Source: Galerina marginata | Lineage: Eukaryota; Basidiomycota; Agaricomycetes; Agaricales; Galerinaceae | Reading direction: 5' to 3' | DNA length: 64,000 nucleotides | NCBI GenBank assembly: GCA_023014335.1 | Contig: JAECYW010000032.1 | Location: 434,001-498,000, forward strand | Part shown: positions 1 to 9,259 of the stretch, one piece after another | Position numbering within the stretch: position 1 is the first letter of the stretch | Layout of the letters: each line of letters begins with the position of its first letter | The notes under the pieces: model-generated | What the model was told of the DNA's origin: nothing | What the model saw: only the letters and a program-made list of their open reading frames with translations | The model's database searches: none | Translations under genes and position numbers: made by a program

Positions 1-853
1 TCCGTGGCGATGAAATACAGTGCCTCGAAGACTTTAGCGGAAAGAGGTGAGGACTTCGGTTGAATGTTGCTTTCCTCGACGCAAGTTGTAAATCGAATCC
101 CTAAATTCCATGTTACTTCCAATAGCCGCTTGGGACTTTTACACGCAGTGTAAGTCTGAGGTTGGGTGGGATCTCGTTTCTTTGAACCCGTCTCTAGTAC
201 GTCAACGATATTAATCTTTTGCGACGAGTTTTAATGGTCGTATCTAAAGGTTCTCGGTGTAGGATCAATTCAGTTAATCAAATTTGATGGCCTACTAACC
301 TTGCAGTCTGTCTAGCCAACTCTCCAGGACATATCGACGCCTGCTGACCTTGGTTCTTCCTTGGCAATTTGGTGGGATCACATCAAAAACGAGAAAGCAG
401 ACAAATTTCTTAAACATTCTTTCCCATTCGTTGATGTTCGCGACACCGCGGCTGCTCATGTCGCGGCACTGCGAGAAACGGAGGCAGGCGGAGAAAGGAT
501 TATAATTTCTTCGGGTATGGAAGTTGTTCTACGCTTATGGCGAACGTATCTCATATGGAAAATAGGCGCGATAACCTGGCAGCAAATACGTATGTATTTT
601 TCAATGATTTGTCATGGACGGTAATGCTCAGAAATTATTGGCGCCTGCAGGTGATACCCTCTCCATTTCTCATCCGGAACTGTACACCGCTGGCATTCTC
701 CCGCGGGGAAACCCGAAGGTCGATTATGGGCCCGTGTTGTATGACTTTAATTCGGATAAAGGAAAACGGATTCTCGGGATAAAGTATAGACCGATTGAAG
801 TGCTTATGGATGATACGTTGGAAGATTTTAATACCAGGGGTTGGCTTGCGTGA
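1..853 (+). CDS. NAD(P)-dependent extended SDR reductase, 3' part (5' end outside window)
   Basis: Predicted exons 1-46, 126-196, 316-514, 566-589 and 651-853. The first encodes the SDR catalytic Tyr-Lys pair as YSASK (nt 16-30); later exons read GWDLVSLNP, PTLQDIS, FPFVDVRDTAAAHVAAL and finish RGWLA with a TGA at 851-853. This order is that of dihydroflavonol-4-reductase/GRE2-like ketoreductases, which reduce carbonyl groups with NADPH in the cytosol. The Rossmann N-terminus lies upstream of the window. Intron phases agree at each junction, but between exons 2 and 3 the usual short V-(Y/F)-G-P link is incomplete, so a mini-exon may be missed. The gene converges on the desaturase that ends at 1046. 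Substrate cannot be told from sequence. Confidence 0.8.
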
Positions 854-1045
854 CTGTCCAAAGTACCTTAACAGAGACCCACTTTGAGGCTACATAAAAG
901 CTGTTGACTAAAAAGCTCGCTCGTACAATGCGTACTTACTCGCTAAGTGGAAAGCGCTAGCCCAATATGCGGTTTCGACCTTGCCCATCCTTGTAATACA
1001 ACACCTGATCTATTTCGCCTCGCGTCGGTAAGTATGGCATGTAAT

Positions 1046-2687
1046 TTAAACGCGAATGGCAATACCTTCGTCTTCCACGAATTGACAGCTATTGAAATTC
1101 TCCCATAGGCATCGAAATACTGGTTCGGAGCTTGAATGATATCTGTGCGACAGTGCGCGCTTAATTATTTCTGTCGCTTCCTCGGCATGATCTACAATAC
1201 ACGTTTAATTCCGGGGCCCACTGGATTGAACTTCACATACAGAACGGTATGGTTGGAAATAGATGATGAACTGTATGGAAATGTGCGATCTATACTGAGA
1301 GTTTAACGAGTCAGGGTATTTGGAAAGTCAAAATGGGACGGTACATTATGCAAGAAGAAACGCCCTTGCCACCCGAGAAAATCGCGGTCCATCGTCGAAA
1401 GTGCTCCCAACAGAAAATTCCACGCACTTTCACGATAATGAGGTAGACGTGGGTCCGTGTGCTGCAAAAAGACGATCATAGTAACCCAGTGGCCTGCAGC
1501 AATAAGTGGTACTCCGTATAATCTCAGAACATGAAGTGGTCCTAGTTTTGACGCCCAGAGATAGATGATCCAGCCAGTCAAAAGGACACCAAAATTTGAC
1601 GCCGTGACATGATTTCGTTGAGTACGTTTGAAGAGGGAAGAGGAAAATGCTAAGGTCGAGCAACAGTCAATTAATTCGAAGGATTTAATGATAAACTTAC
1701 GGTTGAAGTGGCTAGTCCACTGAGGAAACTTCGATTGCCCGGACGCGTTCATGAGCAAGTAGGCTGGGAACCCCAGAAATTGCTGGATTAAGAGTCGGAG
1801 AACGGTTATGATTGGCGTGTCGTCAAAATAACTTTCAACATGGTCAACGTTTGGACCAACTGAGATTCCTAGTTCGCTTCGACTCCTTGGAATCCAGCTG
1901 GCTACAAGCTCAGTATAATTCAAATAAGATGCGATTAACATACTGCTCATCTTTCTCCATTGAACCGTGGTGTCGATGGTGAGATTGATGGCTGAACTTC
2001 CAACTGAAATAGGGAGTCCACAAGGCGCTATGGCAAAGCTTGGAAAGATTAAGTCAAATGACGCGATAATTAATGAGAAGTGATGATATTTACAAACCCA
2101 ACCAAGTCTGAAAGTACTCTCGAGGAGGAAAAGGAACCATGGCCACACTTATCAACCGCATTAGCAGCTTTAAACAGCATGGGTGAGGAGACTGCACCGG
2201 ACAACCTCATGTCCTATGACCCATATTCCCGTGAAAATTAAGCCTTGAAACCACCAGCTAGTTGCTTTGCCTCAATTTCTGTGAATTAGCACACAAATAA
2301 TAACGTACTAGAATAACCAGATACACGCTCTTAGAATATGCCTCTGAATTGTTCCACATTCGAGCGATATCAGGGTTGTATCTCCCGTGTAGACGGCGAT
2401 AGCAAGAGCCACGGCCATGATCAAATCGCGAATAAGGAAGGCCACAGAGCGCGAGGTGTTCCGTCGAAAAAGACGCGAGGGAATTAGTGCCCGGAGTTCA
2501 CAAACACTCTGAATCCTAAAATCATCATGAAGACCAGGGTGAGCATATTAAGTAGCTACGCACTTCTCCTCTTTCAAATTGGTAAGGTGCATCGTAAGAA
2601 GAACAGTAATTCTGGCTTTTTCTCCAAAAGCACTGGTCTTTTGAGCATTACTGACGATCGACAATGCATAATGCGGTCGGTGCGGAC
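1046..2687 (-). CDS. Delta-12-type fatty acid desaturase, body of gene (5' end split off by a retrotransposon)
   Basis: Membrane di-iron desaturase of the ER that adds a double bond to oleoyl lipids. Predicted exons, 5' to 3' on the minus strand: 2687-2564, 2515-2309, 2257-2206, 2147-2098, 2027-1944, 1897-1701, 1649-1345, 1289-1241, 1191-1046. All three His boxes are present: HECGH, split by an intron after HE; HQSHH in the exon 2027-1944; HTVHH in the exon 1289-1241. Other family signatures are PRSRSELG, SHFNP, LQHTDPRLPHY, a C-terminal HAEEATEIIK and CQFVEDEG. No stop or frameshift remains after splicing. Upstream of ELRALIP the N-terminal exon is poorly conserved, and an intact gypsy element (2688-8486) lies inside or just before it, so expression is probably disturbed. 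Exact substrate (delta-12 versus related desaturase) is inference. Confidence 0.85.
2683..2687. other. Target-site duplication, left copy (CGGAC)
   Basis: CGGAC directly precedes the LTR start TGTCAG; the same five bases follow the other LTR at 8487-8491. A 5-bp duplication is usual for gypsy integrases. Confidence 0.95.
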
Positions 2688-2859
2688 TGTCAGCGTCGCA
2701 CAAGGAAAGGGCCGGAATGATAAATAGCGGTGAATAGACCAGCGTAAAGACTGGAAATATATCTACGAGAGTCGGAAGACTATATACTATGAGAGTTAGA
2801 CATACTTCTATAAAGAGGAATAAAGAGATAAGATAAGATAAGCCGATCATTTCCTAACA
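2688..2859 (-). repeat. 3' LTR of the gypsy element
   Basis: 172 bp, identical to 8315-8486. The pol reading frame runs 13 bp into it and stops at 2847-2849. Confidence 0.97.
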
Positions 2860-5800
2860 TTACCCCCTCCTTTAGAACGAGTTTTGTACTGGTTCAAAAC
2901 TCGTTTAGCGTGCGTGAGATCTTCTTCTGTCAACCACTCGTTCTCCTCCATCGGGAAACCTTTCCATTTCACCAAGTACTGCTTTTTCCCCTTTCTGATC
3001 CGGTCATTTAAAATGTCTTCCACCTCTTGTTCGGGTTCTTCATCTATTAGGTCGGGTGGTGGTGGTTCAATATGTGGGCGATCTCCTCGACAATAAGGGA
3101 AGAGTTTGGATACATGGAATACTGGATGGACTTTCCATGTTGAGGGTAGTTTAAGTCGGTAAGCGCGCTGTCCAATTTTCTTTTCTACTTTGAATGGTCC
3201 AAAACGTCGATGTTCGAGTTTTTTGGTCGGCCGGTTCGTTTTCAGGTTTTCGCCTTCCAAAAGAACTTCATCGCCTTCGTGAAATTCAGGCGCCGCTTGG
3301 TGACTGCGATCAAAGTGAGTTTTCATGTCTCTTGCCGCTCGTTCTAATGCCGCTTCTGCTTCTCTTCTCAGCTCTTCCATTCTCTTCACAAAGTCAGTTG
3401 CTGCCTCTACCGTGGACTCTCTCTTCACTTCGACTCCTTTTCGCGGGTTCCTTCCCCAGTTCAGCATGAAAGGTGAATGACCGGTGCTTTTGTTGACTTT
3501 ATCGTTGTAACTGAATTCGGCTAGGGATAGCCAGTCCGCCCAATCATCCTGTCGGTAATTCACAAAGAGACGCAAATATTGTTCAACTTCTTGGTTTACC
3601 CGTTCGGTTTGGCCATCGGTTTGCGGATGATAGGCAGTGGAGACGTTGGTTTGGATACCCAGTAAGTGATTCAGCGCTTCCATGAACTTGGACACGAATA
3701 TTGACCCTCGGTCGCTAATGACAGATTCAGGCAATCCGAAGTCTTTCCAGACGAAGTCTCTGTAGAGTCGCGCAGCACCTTCGGATGTGAGGGAAGTGTA
3801 GGTGGGAATTATGCGAATCATTTTGGTGAGTCTATCAACTACAACCATGATTGCATCGTAACCCAAACTAATGGGTAATTCAGTTATTAGGTCGACAGTA
3901 ACTCGCTGCCACGGATATTTGGGAATAAGGTTCGGTGAGAGTAATCCTTGTGGTTTACTTCGTTTCGTTTTCGTTCGTTGACAGAGATCACAGCTTTCAA
4001 CATAGCGACGAACGTCGACGTGAATGCGGGGCCACCAGTAGGAACGTAAAATCAGTTCCGCAGTCTTATATCGCCCAGGATGACCAGCAGTATAGGTGTC
4101 GTGGTGTAAACGGATGATCGTTTCGCGAAGCGTTCGGTCTGGCGGTACGTAGACACGATCTTGCCATAAAATCAAACCCTCACGTTCTTCCCAGCCTCTC
4201 TCTTTCAACAGCAACTTCTGCTTCACTACTCGCTCTATCTCCTTGTGGTGTCGGATTCTTTCAACCAAGCCATTCCCCTCATCCTCAATCTCAACATCCA
4301 CCCTTCGTAGATGATGAGGCTGAATCAACACAACTCCATCGTTGTCATCTTGACCCTTCTCGTAATCTGGCCTCCTCGATAGTGCATCCGCTCTTCCCAT
4401 TGTATGACCAGGTCTATGGACTAATACAAAGTCATAGTTCGCAAGTTCAAGCGACCATCGAGCTTGTCGGCGGTTTAGTTTCTGGGCGGTCGTGAAGTAT
4501 TGGAGATTTTTGTGATCGGTATGAATCTCGACTGTATGTTCCGCTCCTTGTAGGTGATGCCGCCATTCCTCGAGTGCTCGCATAATGGCTAACATTTCTC
4601 GATCGTGAATTTCGTAGTTTCTCTCGACATTGCTCAAAGATCGCGATAAGAAGGCAACCGGTTTCCACACATTGTTTTGACATTGTAGTAATGTCGCACC
4701 TGTCGCGTATCCGGAGCTGTCAGCCTCTACGCGATAGGGATCCTTGTCGGTGGGAAATGCCAGCACTGGTGCTGTCGTAACGGCCATTTTGAGCTCTTTG
4801 AATGCCTTCCTCTCTTCTGCTCCCCACTTCCATGGCTGATTTCCGGTAAGTCGATGTAACGGATAACTCATTGTTGAGAAATGACTGATAAATCGTCGAT
4901 AGTAATTTGCAAATCCAAGGAATTGCTGGAGTTCGCGTTTGTTTTGGGGTTCCGGCCACTCACGCACCGCCTCTACTTTCACAGTATCCATCTCCACACC
5001 GTCCTCCGAGATCACCATACCAAGGTACTCCACTTTCGTCTTCTCCCATTCACACTTCTCAGGCTTCAACGACAGGTTATTATCTGCGAGAATTCGAAGG
5101 ACTTCTTTGGTGACAGCGCGATGTTCCTCCAGCGTTTTCGTAAAGATTAGGATGTCGTCCATGTACACAATCACGACGCCTCGTGTAATTAGGCCAGAAA
5201 ATAATTCGTTCATCATCGTTTGGAAGGTTGCAGGGGAATTTGTTAAGCCAAAGAACATGACCAATGGCTCGAAGAGACCGCGGTTTGTGATAAATGCTGC
5301 CTTCCATTCGTCGCCTTCTTTGATTCTGATATTGTTATAGCCCCATCTAATATCAAACTTCGTGAAATAACGCGCGCCTCGTAACTTGTCAATGATTTCG
5401 GAGATAAGTGGCAAGGGATATCGGTTCTTGATTGTTCCTGCGTTTAGCCGACGATAGTCTTGAACAGGGCGAAGGCTTCCATCTTTTTTCTTGACAAAGA
5501 AGAATGGAGATGCAATCGGGCTCTTGGACGGTCGAATTCTACCAGATTGTAAGTGCTCCTCAATAAATTCATCGAGTTGGTGCTGTTCATCTCGAGCTAG
5601 CGGGTAGATTTTGCTTGTAAACGGTGTACTGTCGTCTTTAAGTTCAATGGCGTGATCCCATTTCCGTCGAGGTGGCATAGTGTCAAAGGACGACTTTTCG
5701 AAAACGGGGCTGAAATCTTTAACATATCTGTCGGGAACAGTCGTATTTGCCTTCAAGTTCTTCACGCGCGCATTTTCCTCTGCAAGATGTTGGGATATCG

Positions 5801-6929
5801 TGTAGCTGGCACGAATAGTGTCAATGTCGTCTGGTAAGACAAATAGTCTCTCTCCTTCCTCAAGTGTATCAACCTCCTCATTCTCCCAGGTGTCTTCATC
5901 ATCAACATCCTCACAATCATCATCGTCGTCATCATGCATCTCCACCAGATTTCCTATCACATCCTCGTCCTCTTCCCACAGCTGTGGTGTACCACATTCT
6001 CGTGGGCAGCGATCAAAAAGTACTTTCGCGTGGGTCCAGTCAATATTGGGGTTATGCTTCCGAAGCCACGAATGTCCAAGGATAATCTTATTTGGACCCG
6101 TATTGGTGACTGCGAATGTTATCGACTCGACGTGGTCTCCGATCTTGACACGAAGAGGAACGACATATCGGATAGGACCTCCTTCATTTGGGGTTCGGTC
6201 AACATTGTAGACTGGAATTGGATGTGCGAGCTTTTCGAGGTTTAGCCCTAATTGTCTTGCTAATGATTCATCAATATAGCATCCTGTCGCTCCGCAGTCA
6301 AGAAGACAATCAACTGTGAATTTCATGGCTGTGTCGACAGTTTGAAGCATAGCTGGGATAATGGTCGAGTTCGCCTTGGTACTGCCCATTCCTCGTAAAA
6401 CATGTCGCAAAGGGCGTCGAAGATCCTCGAGAGTTCGAATAGCATCGTTGATCGGGGCGGTAATCAGTGCTTGGAAAAGCGATACAGTGACTTCGTCTTG
6501 TCGTCGGTTCGACGTCCATCTTCTCAATGCATAGATTGCCTTGTCTTTCATCTCTTTCAGCTGTCGTAAGAGTTTGGCTGCCGCGCTATCACTGTTTGCA
6601 TCATTTGCGTTATCCGAATTCACACTTCCACTCTTCTCCTTTCGTTCCGTACTATCCGCCTCTGCCTCTGCTTCCTCTGACCTCACATCTTCTGTTTCAT
6701 CTTTCTTGTCTGTGTCGCATTTATCTTCAAGAATACTTGATCCCTTCGCCTTTTCTTTTTCATTCATTTTTCTTTCGTCTTCATCCTCCACATCTTCTAT
6801 CGAGCTCGATTTCACTTTAGACTTCTTCTCTTCCTGTGTGACTTTTAATGGTGTTGTAGTATCGTGTATTGGTGTCGACATATTCATACTAATACATTGT
6901 GTAGACGAAGAGGGCACACAGTTATTCAC
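2847..6929 (-). CDS. pol: Pol polyprotein: protease, reverse transcriptase, RNase H, integrase, chromodomain
   Basis: 1360 residues, uninterrupted. An acidic/Lys-rich leader (1-130) precedes a retropepsin with LLDCGATG near 211 (Cys where Ser/Thr is usual after the Asp). Reverse transcriptase has YMDD near 588. RNase H (about 750-880) has EADSSG and HTDHKNL. The integrase HHCC zinc domain is near 940-985 (CDLCQRT), followed by the catalytic core with DLITELP, DRGSIF and a Glu after DGQTERVN. A chromodomain (about 1298-1343, QYLVKWKGF) recognises histone marks and steers integration. There is no ATG at the start: the open frame begins with GTG overlapping the gag TGA and is -1 relative to gag, so it is probably made by frameshift or re-initiation. 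Confidence 0.95.
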   Translation of the reverse strand: MNNCVPSSSTQCISMNMSTPIHDTTTPLKVTQEEKKSKVKSSSIEDVEDEDERKMNEKEKAKGSSILEDKCDTDKKDETEDVRSEEAEAEADSTERKEKSGSVNSDNANDANSDSAAAKLLRQLKEMKDKAIYALRRWTSNRRQDEVTVSLFQALITAPINDAIRTLEDLRRPLRHVLRGMGSTKANSTIIPAMLQTVDTAMKFTVDCLLDCGATGCYIDESLARQLGLNLEKLAHPIPVYNVDRTPNEGGPIRYVVPLRVKIGDHVESITFAVTNTGPNKIILGHSWLRKHNPNIDWTHAKVLFDRCPRECGTPQLWEEDEDVIGNLVEMHDDDDDDCEDVDDEDTWENEEVDTLEEGERLFVLPDDIDTIRASYTISQHLAEENARVKNLKANTTVPDRYVKDFSPVFEKSSFDTMPPRRKWDHAIELKDDSTPFTSKIYPLARDEQHQLDEFIEEHLQSGRIRPSKSPIASPFFFVKKKDGSLRPVQDYRRLNAGTIKNRYPLPLISEIIDKLRGARYFTKFDIRWGYNNIRIKEGDEWKAAFITNRGLFEPLVMFFGLTNSPATFQTMMNELFSGLITRGVVIVYMDDILIFTKTLEEHRAVTKEVLRILADNNLSLKPEKCEWEKTKVEYLGMVISEDGVEMDTVKVEAVREWPEPQNKRELQQFLGFANYYRRFISHFSTMSYPLHRLTGNQPWKWGAEERKAFKELKMAVTTAPVLAFPTDKDPYRVEADSSGYATGATLLQCQNNVWKPVAFLSRSLSNVERNYEIHDREMLAIMRALEEWRHHLQGAEHTVEIHTDHKNLQYFTTAQKLNRRQARWSLELANYDFVLVHRPGHTMGRADALSRRPDYEKGQDDNDGVVLIQPHHLRRVDVEIEDEGNGLVERIRHHKEIERVVKQKLLLKERGWEEREGLILWQDRVYVPPDRTLRETIIRLHHDTYTAGHPGRYKTAELILRSYWWPRIHVDVRRYVESCDLCQRTKTKRSKPQGLLSPNLIPKYPWQRVTVDLITELPISLGYDAIMVVVDRLTKMIRIIPTYTSLTSEGAARLYRDFVWKDFGLPESVISDRGSIFVSKFMEALNHLLGIQTNVSTAYHPQTDGQTERVNQEVEQYLRLFVNYRQDDWADWLSLAEFSYNDKVNKSTGHSPFMLNWGRNPRKGVEVKRESTVEAATDFVKRMEELRREAEAALERAARDMKTHFDRSHQAAPEFHEGDEVLLEGENLKTNRPTKKLEHRRFGPFKVEKKIGQRAYRLKLPSTWKVHPVFHVSKLFPYCRGDRPHIEPPPPDLIDEEPEQEVEDILNDRIRKGKKQYLVKWKGFPMEENEWLTEEDLTHAKRVLNQYKTRSKGGGNVRK
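2863..2873 (-). promoter_or_regulatory. Polypurine tract of the gypsy element
   Basis: Sense-strand AAAGGAGGGGG, three bases before the 3' LTR: the usual primer for plus-strand DNA synthesis. It lies within the 3' end of pol. Confidence 0.8.
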
Positions 6930-8215
6930 CCTTCGTTGGTAGGAAAACCCAGCTCGGTGAGTAAACCCTTTTTGTCGTCATCGGAAAGATTGTCGAACAT
7001 GGTGCGAACGAAGACCCGCGGTTCCTGACGAGGACGTCTGGGTTGTGGGCAGTTGCGTGAAAAATGCCCTTCGCCGCCACAGTTATAGCATCTAAGGGTT
7101 CCCTTCATCCCGCCTCGTGTTCGGTCAATTTCCATGGGTACTCCGGCACCTCCGAATGTACCGGAAGCGGGTGTTTGGGTTGACGTTTGACTTGGTTGAC
7201 TTCCTCCTCCATTCGCGCTCTGTCCTCCGCTATCACGACTTCCACCAGGGTTTGTGTTTGTCATTCCACCTCCATGGCCTCCACTTTGGAATCCTCCGCC
7301 GTAGCTTCCACGACCTCCACTATATCCTCCACGATTACCCCATCCACCGTAACCTCCTCTGCCACTCCAAGCGCCAAATCCGCCGCGATTAGCGCTACCG
7401 CTACTTCCTCCGCTCGCACTAGGATTGGTTGCCGTTGTAGACTGTTGGACGCGACGTCGATTATCCAAATTCGCTTCGAGATTTCGGCGGTGATGGTCCT
7501 TTTCAATAGCGAGCTTTTTCCATTCGACATATGTGGTTGGTTCCGAGGTACCAATGACCGTGTACATGTCCTCCAGGAGACGGCTAGTAAGGCTCTTCTT
7601 TAAGACACGAATTAATGCCGCATCGTTGTATCCAGAATCGCGCCTGTAGACTTCAATGTCTTCGAAAAAGGCTTCAATCGGAACACGGTCGTTCTGAATG
7701 ATCTTCTCGAGTTTGATCTGAGCATCATCCTGGCGGTTTGAGGTCTCGAAATGACCTCTAAAATCCTTCTCAAAGTCCTCCCAGGTCGTCCACGGCAACT
7801 CATTGACATTCAATCCCTCCATCAAATTATCAAGCCACTTCTGTGCGTTCCCTTCCAGGTAAGTCATTGCCAACCTAACTTTTGCATCATCATTGCCGTT
7901 ATAGGTAACAGGATCGGCCATGAAGTAGACTCGAAGACTGAGCAGGAAGCTACGAAGCTCTTCGGGTTTTCCATTGTACTTGTTTGGTTTAGCGGCTTTG
8001 ATCTTTCCTCTGACCGGAGGTTGGTCCGAGGGACGATTTTGCGTTAGAGCGACGAGGAGTTCCTCCGTTCGTTGAGCAGACTGCTCCTGCCGAATAATAG
8101 ACTGTTCCTGTCGGAAATTTGACTCGGCTATCTGGTAATAGATGTCGTGTAGCCTGCGATCCTCTCCGTTCGCAGACATTGGTATGTCTTCGTCAATGAG
8201 GGAAGGTGAAGACAT
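6926..8215 (-). CDS. gag: Gag protein of the gypsy element
   Basis: 429 residues. A retrotransposon-gag capsid-like core (about 75-230, with NAQKWLDNLMEG and FRGHFETSNRQDDA) is followed by a Gly/Ser-rich linker (about 265-350) and one CCHC zinc knuckle, CYNCGGEGHFSRNC, near residue 380, which binds the RNA. It forms the virus-like particle. It starts about 100 bp inside the 5' LTR edge and ends in a TGA that overlaps the pol frame by four bases. Confidence 0.93.
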   Translation of the reverse strand: MSSPSLIDEDIPMSANGEDRRLHDIYYQIAESNFRQEQSIIRQEQSAQRTEELLVALTQNRPSDQPPVRGKIKAAKPNKYNGKPEELRSFLLSLRVYFMADPVTYNGNDDAKVRLAMTYLEGNAQKWLDNLMEGLNVNELPWTTWEDFEKDFRGHFETSNRQDDAQIKLEKIIQNDRVPIEAFFEDIEVYRRDSGYNDAALIRVLKKSLTSRLLEDMYTVIGTSEPTTYVEWKKLAIEKDHHRRNLEANLDNRRRVQQSTTATNPSASGGSSGSANRGGFGAWSGRGGYGGWGNRGGYSGGRGSYGGGFQSGGHGGGMTNTNPGGSRDSGGQSANGGGSQPSQTSTQTPASGTFGGAGVPMEIDRTRGGMKGTLRCYNCGGEGHFSRNCPQPRRPRQEPRVFVRTMFDNLSDDDKKGLLTELGFPTNEG

Positions 8216-8299
8216 GATGTTTCAGGTGGTGCAGTGAGCTCCGAGCGACAATTCAAGTCTCGGCCGTGCAGTATGTGTTAAAGGGAATCGGTTTAGGTA

Positions 8300-8312
8300 C
8301 AGTCTTTACGCT
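8300..8312 (-). promoter_or_regulatory. Self-complementary primer-binding site of the gypsy element
   Basis: On the sense strand AGCGTAAAGACTG begins two bases after the 5' LTR. It is the exact complement of CAGTCTTTACGCT inside the LTR (8380-8368), which lies where transcription should begin. It lacks the TGG that starts most tRNA-primed sites. This is the arrangement of Tf1-type self-primed elements, in which the folded 5' end of the RNA primes reverse transcription. Confidence 0.75.
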
Positions 8313-8314
8313 AA

Positions 8315-8486
8315 TGTCAGCGTCGCACAAGGAAAGGGCCGGAATGATAAATAGCGGTGAATAGACCAGCGTAAAGACTGGAAATATATCTACGAGAGTC
8401 GGAAGACTATATACTATGAGAGTTAGACATACTTCTATAAAGAGGAATAAAGAGATAAGATAAGATAAGCCGATCATTTCCTAACA
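8315..8486 (-). repeat. 5' LTR of the gypsy element
   Basis: 172 bp, TG..CA ends, identical to 2688-2859. On the sense (minus) strand a TATATAG box (8413-8407) lies about 30 bp before CAGTCTTTACGCT (8380-8368), the likely transcript start, which is complementary to the primer site outside the LTR. Confidence 0.97.
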
Positions 8487-8491
8487 CGGAC
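8487..8491. other. Target-site duplication, right copy (CGGAC)
   Basis: CGGAC directly after CTAACA at the LTR end, matching 2683-2687. Confidence 0.95.
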
Positions 8492-8540
8492 CTACTCGCC
8501 TCGCCTGAGGGTGCAGAACCATTCCGAGCCGAATTGTCAT
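8487..8540 (-). other. Possible displaced 5' coding stub of the desaturase
   Basis: If the gypsy element and one copy of its CGGAC target duplication are removed, the frame of the first predicted desaturase exon (2687-2564) continues into this stretch and reaches an ATG at 8540 (MTIRLGM..) without a stop. The N-terminus of these desaturases is variable, so homology cannot confirm it; the stub could instead be promoter or 5' UTR. Confidence 0.35.
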
Positions 8541-9259
8541 ATTCGACCTCCACGCGAAAACAGAAGATTCGAAAGGACTCTTGCGGTGGGTAAGAAGATG
8601 ATATTCATAACATGGGCCTCATGGATCTGGAAGCATGTGAGAAGACTCTCATTCATTAATTAGGAGGTTCTGCCCAAGTATCCCGTTAGCTTTGAGAAGG
8701 TAGAAATTCTGCCCGGGATGGGATCGTGTGATTACAATTGCTATAGTTATCGCGACAGGTCCGGATCAATAGACTTAATACGAAGAGCATGGTGTGGCCA
8801 CCTATAGGAAAAGAAGAGACATTCGAAAATATCTATAGTTATTGCCAAGTTATTACCATGATCACTATGCTCGAACTCTTGATAGCTGAAAGAAACTTTG
8901 TATATACTGACTCTTATTCTAAAGCAGAAGCATTAGCATATCGCTTATTGATGTACTTGGTCTGAAGTTGCCCACAGCGCTTCCACAAGTTTCAGAGCAG
9001 ACGCGGCGCGATCCAAATCACGTGCCTGGATTATTCGACAGATCTGGCTACGCCACGTCAACTTTGAAACTGTTCCCCGAGTCCAACCACGATCGCGACT
9101 GATCACCCACCGAATACCAGCCTCCAGATTGCCGTGTAAACGAACATTCGATAGCTAGATGGACTGGATCGGGCTAGAAAACATCTGCATGTGTCACCGA
9201 GCAAGCACCACGGGTGAGTAAATGAGGACTCAAAATATCTGTTCGGTAATATTGATCAT
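8541..9259. other. Intergenic stretch, nothing recognised
   Basis: Short ORFs only; no splice-compatible chain of conserved peptides seen on either strand. It should contain the promoter of the interrupted desaturase. Confidence 0.5.

Larger units (their letters stand above)
2688..8486 (-). mobile_element. Complete Ty3/gypsy LTR retrotransposon with chromodomain integrase
   Basis: A 5.8-kb element on the minus strand. Two 172-bp LTRs (8315-8486 is the 5' LTR, 2688-2859 the 3' LTR) match at every base I compared, begin TG and end CA, and are flanked by the 5-bp duplication CGGAC. Inside are gag (8215-6926) and pol (6929-2847), both fully open. A primer-binding site lies two bases from the 5' LTR and a purine tract directly before the 3' LTR. 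Identical LTRs and open frames mean a very recent insertion that may still be mobile. The chromodomain places it among chromoviruses. Confidence 0.97.

Noticed and set aside
1303..2148. 281-codon minus ORF as one protein
   Set aside because: It reads through four introns of the desaturase; only parts of it are coding.
2130..2215. Broken first His box (DKCGH) in the desaturase
   Set aside because: An intron between HE and CGH (donor after CATGAG, acceptor GATAAG) restores HECGH.
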